From assembly GCA_021186555.1 (NCBI GenBank), contig JAJKFL010000010.1, positions 1,426,001 through 1,490,000 on the forward strand: 64,000 nt of DNA, read 5' to 3'. This document shows, one piece after another, positions 45,697 to 56,500 of this stretch. The notes under the pieces were generated by a model that saw only the letters and a list, made by a program, of their open reading frames with translations, was not told the origin of the DNA and ran no database searches. Numbering within the stretch: the first letter of the stretch is position 1; each line of letters opens with the position of its first letter. Made by a program: the position numbers and the translations under genes. This DNA is from Reticulitermes speratus (Eukaryota > Arthropoda > Insecta > Blattodea > Rhinotermitidae).

Positions 45697-47171
45697 ATTG
45701 GCTGGGAGAAATTATTGCCCCAGCTGTCCTGTTCCGTTTCAAGCTGCCGAGGCCGTCCGTGAGCAGTCCACCATCGAACTCCATTATACTGGGCATGCGC
45801 AGAAGATAAACTCAACAAAAAGGATTGTTTTTTTTTGTAAATAATTATTGAATTATTATAATTGAACAACAACGCTAAGATAAAGTTTTACCCTCGCTTA
45901 ATTAAGCACTACTCTGTGAAGGCAAAATCTCGATCATGACTAAAATGTTATTCAGGAAAGAGTTGCACACGTAATTAAATTCAGATTGTGTCATACACTA
46001 AATTAAATATTTTGCTTATTATTTCCAACATACGTACATGTGTCTGCTTCAGATTACGTTTATTTACTTGTGGTTAGTGCTGATGGGAAATAAAAATAAT
46101 AGTCGGATTATAATTTGGAACTTATATTAATAATATATTCTTACTAATGTAAGCAGTTGTTACGCTTGTCGTAAAGGGTTAAGAAGAATAAAAGAGCTCT
46201 GTGAAATATGTGAAAGCAAAGTTTTCTTTCCTATAACAGAGCATTATTCATATTACATCCATTCACTGTGCTGAACCTGACCGACGATTTTATAATTCGT
46301 TCTATTGGTCACATTGTATAGCCAGCTGTTCATCAGCTGACATCAGGATGACCAATAGTGCTGCCCAAAATTATATTGCACGGAAGCGTTGAATTGTAGA
46401 CGATTGTACTGTAAATATTTCATTTGTGTTGGTACAAAGAGAACCGAGGTACAATCACCCTTGAGAAGTTGCCACATTTCAGTAGCGTGTTGGGTGGGAT
46501 GTGTACACTGCGTGAAACTAAATGGAACTAGGTTTGCTACCGTTGTTTCGGAGGAGCTTGCTGCTTCCATCTTCAAGGTAGTTGTCTACCTTGCAGATGC
46601 AGCATTTCCCATAGGACTATTCGTAACAACGCTGTGAAAACTTGATATCATACATGCAAATAATTCCCATTATTCGGAATAGGTGTCGACAATCGCAAAG
46701 ATCCCTAGTGCTCTGGGCCAGTCACAAGACAATAGCAGATTTGTCTTGACCAGTAATGAAGCAGCATTTGGGTCTTTATCCGTGGAGAAAGTAGGGTCCG
46801 TGGTCACAGGCAGTCGCTGAATGAAGATGAGTTTGTTGTCTTCGTGGGAAGTTATGGACTTCGTGATGTAATCCTGTAGTAATCGCACTGCATGAGTTTG
46901 TGCTGCAGAATTAGATAAGTCTTTTTTTTAAAAGGATGTCGATCCCCAAATGACCAAAGTACGCCTACTAGGCCTGTCTCGACACGGGAGTAAACTGAAT
47001 GCTCACAAATTGCCGTGCGTTAGTGCAATTACAAATGGAATGGGACTTCGTATAGTGCTGAGCAGTTATCAGTTAATGCGTGGCAATTCGACCGTGGAAC
47101 GTACGCCCTTATTCGCCGGTTACCGTTCGTAATTCGTTTGGAATAATTAGCTCTTGAGCTGACAACGGATT
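45697..47171. promoter_or_regulatory. Divergent promoter region between PWWP2 and SFXN2
   Basis: The two start codons point away from each other across 1,475 bp, so both promoters should lie here. Seen: a YY1-like CCAATATGGCGG overlapping the PWWP2 start, and an NRF1-like half site GGCATGCGC near 45795. CpG-richer DNA occurs only near each start; the middle (about 45850-46350) is AT-rich. A fragment near 46520-46590 (TTTCGGAGGAGC...GCTTCCATCTTCAAGG) resembles a dispersed Blattodea repeat, so the region is not purely promoter. No TATA box was assigned and transcription start sites are unknown. Confidence 0.5.
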
Positions 47172-47329
47172 ATGGCCGCGTTTCCTCGTTTGGACGTTGA
47201 TAAACCCTTGTGGGATCAAAGTTCGTTCTCGGGAAGACTTAAGCATTTCTTTTGGGTGACTGATCCTCGTACATGTATTGTTTCGGAAGACACTCTAGAT
47301 TCTGCAAAACAGCTGGTTGAACAGTACAG
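47172..47329 (+). CDS. SFXN2: SFXN2 exon 1
   Basis: Starts at ATGGCCGCG and codes the N-terminal sideroflexin block with [14 protein letters not shown] and VTDPRTC. It ends CAGTACAG|GTGAAG in phase 2. Confidence 0.94.
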
Positions 47330-50300
47330 GTGAAGTTTTAAACATAATTTATCCCCAAAAACTGCAAATTGAGGGAACTAATGCTATACATGAAGTGCTG
47401 TATTTTTGGCTTAGTCTGGTGCAAGGTGTGTGGATTGTACATACATTCTTGTGTATATTCGGGAGAGATCCCATTCTTCGTATCTTTTTGGTTTTGTTGT
47501 TGCTTTGAAATGGGGTTTTGCAGAAGAGTGGCCTGCACAAAATACACATTTACAGCATAAAGTAGCCCATGTTTTTCATATATTCAGTTATATGCAAACG
47601 GTATTTCACTAACACAGTGCAATGGCTCACTCAAGAGGAGGGTCTACTGGGCACTGGTCCCTCCCCAAAAGGTCCCAGTCAAAACATATCATCTTTTTGT
47701 TTGAGTACTGGTACATGTTTCATTTCTTTTCTTTTTTGTTCATTTTGTGATACTGAACAATTAGTGTTAAAATTATATGATGATTTACAATGTTTTTGAC
47801 ACTCATCTGGTAAATTATGTCCGGCAGCTCAGATCCTGGGCTTCCCCAAAGCAGTAACTTGAATATGCGGTTGCTACAGTGTATTAAGAATAATTTGTGC
47901 ACATAAAATGCTGTCCAGAAATAAAACAGAAACGTGATTTTGCAAACAACCCCAAAATAAATATCACATACTTTTTGTGGACATGTGGGAGGTATTTTAA
48001 TATTGGTACCTGTTTATAATACAATGGCCAGTTGAACTTGGTAAATTAGAGAATGAGATAATGTTAGAATACTTGATGTCTGTGACTGCAGTTTCTAATG
48101 TATTAGTCTAGGAACTTAGTAAAACTCAAGTTCAATACAAGGACTGAAGTAGCTGCAAATATGGCACATATTTACATCATCATAATGTTATGTTTCTTTA
48201 ATTTTTATAACTTACACTTAGGTAACAAAGTTGAAACTGAAATTTCTACGGTTTTACGTAGAATTTTAATGTTGTGGGAAAGGGACTGTTAATATGCATG
48301 CATGGATTTGGTTGTGTAACAAACTGCTGATTAGATTGTAAACATAGGCAAACACTTAAATAGCATTCATTGGACATAACAGCTTGTTGCCCTGCTTGCT
48401 TGTGCTTATCAGTATTCAGGAAGTTGAAAGAAGGGACAGGTGGGGTGGTAGGAAGAGGTTAAGGGTAAAAACCCCATTTCAGCTTCAAATTTTGTGCATG
48501 TTAAGTTTTTTTTTTATTTTTTAGCTATTGATTTGTAATTTTAAGGTGACTGAATAATTCTTAGAACTGGGACTAACCAAATAGTTATGCTTTAGTTAAA
48601 GAAAATATATTTAAGAACATAAATTGGAAATAGGTGCAAAATCTTTCCTTTTCATCAGAAACCTAAGCCAAGATCTGTCCTTGGGGCAGGGTGGGGGGGA
48701 GGGGCACTGAGTGCATGGTTTGTCTAGGGCACCAGCTTCTAGCAGCTAGTAGTGCTGTGACTGTGTGTGATAGTAATAATAATCAAACTAATAGGGTACC
48801 CATCCTGAATCAGAGTGCTTTATTTGTATTTGTGTGGTATTAACTCATCCAGTCATGAGACGTGTGTCTGAGATCTGTCTCTCAGGTATGTGTATGGCAT
48901 TAACTTGTCCAGTCATGAGACGTGTGTCTGAGATCTGTCTTTCAGGTATGTGTATGGCATTAACTTGTCCAGTCATGAGACGTGTGTCTGAGATCTGTCT
49001 TTCGGGTATGTGTAAGGCATTAACTTCTGCAGTCATGAGACGTGTGTCTGAGTCCTGCCTGCACAATAAACTTTTACATTAAGTTATGAAGGAAAAGTGG
49101 CGCCTTCTGTATTTCAGGATAGGTAAAGAGCCACCAGGGACAACGTGGGAGCAAGTTGTCTATGCCAAGAAGCTGTATGAATCTGCATTTCATCCAGACA
49201 CTGGGGACAAGCAGAATGTGTTTGGACGAATGTCATTCCAAGTGCCAGGAGGCATGGCAATCACTGGTGCCATGCTGCAGTTCTACCGGTTAGTTATTCC
49301 TATAACGGGAATCATGTTATAAAGTTTCAGCTGGGAAACCTTCAGTAAATGAGAACCTCTTTAATCATTACTGTAGTTTGCTAATAATTTTTGAATGAGG
49401 CAATGGTAAAAATGTGATGAGTAGATACCATTTCCAGTACTCATGGATTGTCATAGCCATAACGTAATGTTAAGATACAGTGTAACAGGCATTTATGCCT
49501 AATTCTGCCTACATAATTGATGTTGATGATGACAGTGATGGTGATGTTGATAATAATGATAATTAAGTGAAGGTTCTAGTGTTCACTGCTTGAGTTTCAT
49601 TAACATTTCATTAACCTCAATCCCCCATGTTTTTAGCTGCTCTGAGAAAGGCCTCGGCTGTCATTACTCCACCATCAGATGGTTGTGTTTCATTAGACCT
49701 AAGATATGCAGAAACACGCCATATTTGCAGTAGCACTTTTGTGTGGAAATTGCTGTGACTGAAATCAGAACTCAGGTTATTTCTTCCTCAATTCACTGAC
49801 ATCAGGGGCTGTAATTCAAAAACTCTGTGAACAGTTTTAAAATTATGTTCCAAATTTCTGTTCTTACGTTTGGCTAAATTAGCGTTACGTATTAAACACA
49901 CACGTTTCTCTTTCACAGTAATAACAGAAAACTGTTACTGTCAGTCACTATCAAAATGGTCTGTCTGTTTGTTTCTTTGTTTGTTTTGGATCAGTCATCA
50001 CTATCACTATCACTTTCAATTCTTAGTTAACAGAGTAATACTGCATCTGCATGAATTGTTTGGAGTAACACAATTTTCTGTACTTTGTGTTGGTTTCCGG
50101 TAATGTACGGTAACACAGTAATTATGAACTATGTGGAGGCTGAAGGGAGGTTGCAAGAAATAGAAGACCTGCCCTGTCATGGTAATACTGGCATTGCTGA
50201 AAATATCATCTCAGTAGTGATGTTATATTCAAGTGATATTTGGTGTTTGTATAATAATTTAAAATCATTTATACTTAGTACATTTCAGAGTTAATAAGAA

Positions 50301-50524
50301 AGCAGTAATTTTACTCATGTGTTTTGTTGTATGATTCTGCATCAGCACATTAAAATGTAGCCATTTGTCTCACTCTTGTGGGCATGAATATACATTTAAT
50401 AAACTCTATAAAGATAAACTGAAAATCGGTCTTGTACTTTAATATTCTGTGCGGGTTTTGATAATAAATATACAGAACATTCAACAACTAACCTTTTTAT
50501 CTTACATGCCTATAAAGCACTAAA

Positions 50525-50585
<61 letters not shown>

Positions 50586-53500
50586 GTGGGATTCATATAA
50601 TTGTTGTATGGTGTCACTGCTGGTGGACCTTAAGGGTCAAAATGTTTGTGTCTGAAATATATTATATTTAAAGCAAAAGGTCCGAGTTTGTGAGTGTATC
50701 CTGTATATTTATTGATAAGGAGATAGTAGTCAACCATTGAGTTGTAGTGTAGCTGTTGGCCATTCCTGGTCTGCAGGAAATGGAAGGATACAATTAAATC
50801 TTTCTATGCAGAATGCTGCGGTGGCCTATGTGGAAAGGAACGCAAGAGGAACAGATATACAGTGGAACCTCGAACTTCGAACACAATCCGTTCCAGGAGA
50901 CGGTTCGACTTTCAAGTTGTTCGACTTTCGAGTTAAATTTCCCCATAAGAAATAATGTAAATTGAATTAATCCATTCCAGACCCCCAAAATTTACCCAAT
51001 ATAAAACATTTTAAGTGCCTATTTCAAAAGATCATAATGATAAAACAAGTATATTTAATTTCAATAATTGAAAATTTTTATTTATAATAGTACATACATA
51101 AAAAATATTGTATAATAATCAATCAATACTAATAGTAGGAGGGATATTACTGTTCACTGGAAGGTGAATTACCCTTCTTTCATCTGGACCATGCAGAGAG
51201 AGAAGGCGACCACGTGATCTTTGTTCGACTTTCAAGTTTTTGTTTGATTTAAAAACCTGATCTTCCTCGAATTTTTTGTTCGAGTTTCAAGTTGTTCGAA
51301 CATCAAACTGTTCGAAGTTCGAGGGTCCACTGTATTCACTCTTCATTAATATTCTATAGTGAATTTCTGGATTGTGATTTTGATGACAAATATGTGGGAT
51401 ATGTACTTTGTATCATGTTTTGTTTATGACAGTAACGTGTTGAACAGGAAAGAAAATGTGCAGGTTCCTTAGTGTGATTGCACTTTGATAAACATTAAGA
51501 GTGTACTAGTTGTTTTATCTGATATTTCAGAACTGCACCAGCTGTTGTGTTCTGGCAATGGGTAAATCAGTCATTCAATGCTCTTGTCAACTACACAAAT
51601 CGCAATGCCAAGTCTCCAACCACTACAACCCAACTTGGTGTGGCATATGTGTCAGCCACAGCATCAGCAATGATTACAGCACTGGGGTGCAAAGCCTTCT
51701 GGCAGAAACGAGCTTCTCCCTTGTTGCAGGTACAAGACATTTTCTGTCCCAGTATTAATTTTGTCATCATTGCACTCCATATGACAAATGCATACAAGTT
51801 TGTACCAGTTTTAGGGACTTCAGCTACTAACCACTTAACCTGTTCCTTTGTTAATTGCATTCTGCATGACAAAGTCATTTTTATCAAGATCCCCACCAAT
51901 TGAAAACCATTACAGGCACCATATGCCCCTAGAACTGGACATACAGCATCTCTCCTTAATCATTTGCCTTAGCTCAGCAGTTTTATTGCACAGAGAACAT
52001 GTATCTGCCAGGACATCCTGTGACAGCTGCGCTGCTCAAAACAATGAGACACCTGTATATGGTCCCTGAATTGATGGCCTTTTCATCTACCAGCAGTGAC
52101 GTGCAAATGCAGTGGATTAGGAAGCAACTTACGTAAAACAGTTTGACATGTAGCTGGTTTGCAGTAGTACAGTTTCTGCAGTTGTGTACTCACTGCAATG
52201 TACAGTAATAAATGCAAATTCAAAAGAGCCAAACATCAAGGTAAAAATGTAAAGGTAAAGTTCACCCTAGAACAGGCCATGAAGAACTTTACTCTTTTTT
52301 TTAACCTCGGTGATAGATGGGGGTGGGTGGTCAGCACTACGCCTCGGCATCACCAGAGTGTTGTTTGCAGTCACAGGGTGCATCACATGCAGGCATGATT
52401 GGCATCAGAGTTGGTGATATTCTGACAATGCTTCTTATCACTCAATAATAATCATTTTAATATTCCATCCAACATGACTATGCATCTTTTATTAAGAACA
52501 GCTCACATGTTTCTGTCTTAACAGGCCATTATCAGACTATCATTACAATGTTTTAAAACAAGGTAAAAATGTAATATATATGGAATTCATTGTAGTATAT
52601 AATTCTTAGTGTGTGGGATCCCACAAGTTTACAATTTATGCTCATTGAGTAGCTGACGGTTATAAAACTTTTTTGTGGGCGTAATAAGATGTGTATTAGT
52701 AAAGTTAAAATATTTGGAAAGTATGCTAAAACTATTAGATTATATATATATATATATATAATAATTGGAGTCCAGGCGTTGGATACATATTTTATATATA
52801 TTTTCTTAACACTTTCACTGCCAAAGTCAACCGTGGTCGATTTAAGTATTTACGTTTTAATTTGCCAGAGTCGACTTTAGTCGATCTAAAATTTACTCTG
52901 CTCTTTTGCCTTAAATAGGCCATGCACACAATAAGTTCTTTCAGGAAACATATTTTACATCTTTATTAAAACCTAGCTGACAACTAGAAAACATTTATGC
53001 ATTTTATATATAATTTTATATATAATTATATTTTATAATTTATAAGAGGATGCAATAATTGTTTAACATTCAATAAATTCCTGGCAATTTAACACACTCA
53101 GGGATTTAAATACCCAGCAGTGAAAGTGTTAATAAAAGACACAGGGTTGTGGATTACATTGATGCTTCATACCCGTTATACAACAGGAACATTAACTTAA
53201 ATTATTATGAGGATTACAGTCTTCTGGATGTGGCACTGCATTGTCATGCGAGTGGTTCTTGATGTCTTAAATGTTGGTAGTGCCTTGGTTTCAAGGGTCC
53301 AGCAGTCCAATAAGAATGCATTCTTCTTGGACTGCTGGACCCTTGGAGGTGGAGGCACTACATTCCTTTGAAACCTCAGGAAAAACGCAGCACCCACATT
53401 CCAGAAGACTGTAATCCTCAATTACACCACTGTGGAAACCTACAAACTCACATAAATTATTCTTTCCACAATTAAGCTTTGTGAAATTGTGTGTTGACCT

Positions 53501-56500
53501 CCAGTGGGAAGTGAAGGGGGAGAATATTAATTCATGGGTTGTCACGTTGTGTTTTGCAGCGCTATGTCCCATTTGCAGCAGTGGCAGCTGCGAACTGTGT
53601 GAATATCCCACTGATGCGCCAGAACGAGTTGTTACACGGCATCGATGTATATGATGAGAACGAAAATAAAGTTACACAGTCCAGGGTAAGACTCATTGTA
53701 TGATTAAGTCAAGGGCAGTTTGATGGGCAGGACGTGTAACACACATGGTTAAAGTAAAAAATGTATACAAGATTTTGGCTGGAAAACCTCCAGCGAAGGC
53801 TTGGGAGTAAATGTGAGGGTAATATTACAATTGATAGTGAAGGAAAAGGGTTTGAAGCTTTGGACTGGGTTCAAGTAGCTCTTTTTTATTTTCATTGATG
53901 GGCTTTTATGAATGCAGTTTTGAATTTTTGGGTGCCCTCTCATCTACTTTTTCTCTCTTTATTTCCTTCTTTCTTTCTTCCATTTCTTACATTCTTTCTT
54001 TCATTCCTCTTTTATTTTATTGTTTTTTCCCCCTTTTATCCCATTTTCTTTCCTTTGTATTCCTGTTCAGGTGGCCAGCATGTTTTTTGTCTGCCTCCAT
54101 TCCCCGATTTGTGTGGAAAGACAGGTCTATGGTGTCATCTCTTGTATCCTCATTACTTTTGTGTACAAATAGATCGTAAGCCGTGTGTACAAATTTTGTG
54201 TGAAAAATTTTTGTGGTATGTTAACAATTACAAACATGAAGATGGTGCAAGATCTTGGATATTTGATGGCAGTATACAGGGCGTTTCAGGATGAATCTGC
54301 CATGCTTCAGAAGAACGTTCCTTAGATTAAAGTACATCAATATAATCAAAAGTACCTGTATTTGAAGTTGAATGGTTATGGAGATAATGATGAGATAATT
54401 TTTATAGAATGAGGATTGTTATATGTTTATTGATTACCAACTACATATTATGACAGTGAGGAATTTGTAGTTTGTGTAATGTTGACATCTGTACTTAAGA
54501 TCATGTTAATGGAGTTAGTTAGTTAACATCTGAGTGACATGAAGACACGTATTAAGTGGAAATAACTAACACTAGTTCCATAAAAATCATCCTTATGCTT
54601 CCAAGTACTTTACATAGCACACTCGCCTCCATATGGCTTGGCTTTGGCTATCAGCTCAAGGATGGACCTGCAGAGTGTACAGATAATGCAGCATGATCAA
54701 AGGAACAGTATGTGAACCGCAAGAAGAACACATTTTTCTGGCATCATTATCTCCATAACTGTTTAACTTTGGATGTAGGTATGTTTGGTTATATCGAAGT
54801 AAATTTAACCTAAGGAATGTTCTCCTGAATTATGGCAGATTCCTCCTGAAACACCCTGTATGTTATGAATCTTTTCTTAGAACTTAGTGTTTTATGGAAC
54901 ATACATGTTTCTTCATGCATTGTTTTCTCACTGGTGTTCAGAACAGTGTAAAGAAGTTTCTTTGCATTTATTTCCAAATATGTCTGTGCGTTCAGTGTCA
55001 CAGTGAAAGGGGCAGTGATTCCCTGTGTAATGCTTTGTGTTGTTCCTCTAGTATTTTGTATGTTGGACTGTGAAGTACAATTTATTAATTCATGCCTGTT
55101 TATTTGTTAGATAGCAGCCGTTAAAGGGATATCTCAGGTCGTGATATCCAGAATCATAATGTGTGCACCAGGAATGAGTAAGTCAAAACATGTGAAATAC
55201 TTTTATGAGATTTGAGGTTTTCATGGTGGTTAGTATGCCTACAGCCTTAGGGTCAAAATAATTTTGTAGGGGGGCAAAATAATTTCTTTCATTCATTCTG
55301 TAGTCTGTCTTACGACAGGTCCGTAGCCTCTTCCAAAGTGAGTTCTCCACAGGGTGCGATCTAGTGCTTCCTCTTTCAATTTGCAGTATCTTTTCTTTTC
55401 CTTAAGGTCATCCAGTAGCTGCTTACGTCTTCTCCCTGGTCGTCCCGTCATTTCTATCCTTCCTTCTAACTTTCCTTCAATCACGTGTTTCAGAAGGCAG
55501 TTTCTACGCAAGATGTGACCAATCCAGTTAGCCTTTCTTCTTTTTATTGTATGTAGGATATTCCTCTCCTCCTTGACTCTGTGTAATACTTCTTCATTTC
55601 TCACACGATCGGTCCAACTGATCTTCTCCATTCTTCTCCAGCACCACATTTCAAAACTTTCCAGATACTTCTGATCTACTTTCCGAAGTGTCCACGTTTC
55701 AGCACCATACAAAGCTATGCTCCAAATGTAGCACTTTACTAGTTTCTTCCTTAAATTTAATTCCAGTTTGCTGGTGAAAAGATTTTTCTTCTTGTTGAAT
55801 GCTGTTTTTGCCATGGCAATTCTGGATTTAATTTCACGTGTACACCTTGCATCACTTGTTATCATGCTACCCAAATAATTGAAATATTCCACATTATCCA
55901 ATTGTTTTTTATCTATCATAATTTTCATTGGGGATGGTTGCCTTGAGATTTTCATTACTTTAGTTTTTCCCACATTCATTTCCATTCCATAGCGTCTTCC
56001 AATTTCAATTAGTCTATCAATCATGCCCTGTAGCACCTTTTCTTCCCTAGCCAGTAGCACATTCTTTAGCAATTTCTTTAGCACTTTCTTTTCAAATATA
56101 TGTAGTTTATGTGATGAGAATGTAGGACGAAATCACATTCTTAAGGTAGGTATTACATCCTTCGAAAATGTGGCAGATTTTAAGTATTCTGAATAACATT
56201 TACAAATCAGAATTGCATGCAGGAAGAAATTAAGGACAGGTCAAACTTAGGGGATGCCTATTACTATTCAAGTCTAGAATATGTTCTCTTTTTGTTTGTT
56301 ATATAAGAACATAAATATTAAAATATGTAGATGTAGGTAGGGTGCAGAGGAAGATGTGTGGACGTAAGAGGGAGGAAATAACAGGATACAGTAGAAAATT
56401 GCATAGTGAGGAGCTTCATGATCTGTACTGTGCACCAAATGCTATTCAGGTGGTAAAGTCGAGGAGAATGTGACAAATGGGGCATGTGGCACTTATAGGG

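Noticed and set aside
46389-46637. 82-codon frame in the divergent promoter region
   Set aside because: It contains a phrase (VVSEELAASIFKV) that looks like a dispersed Blattodea repeat read in frame, not a gene.
52498-52545. Degenerate hammerhead-like motif (CTGATAA, GAAACATGTG)
   Set aside because: Core and cleavage position are changed and the outer strands do not pair; kept out of the motif list as a decayed copy at best.
53908-54294. Phenylalanine/serine-rich 128-codon frame
   Set aside because: It reads a pyrimidine-rich tract (CTTTCTTTC type) in SFXN2 intron 4 and runs into the MITE at 54277; no start context or family match.
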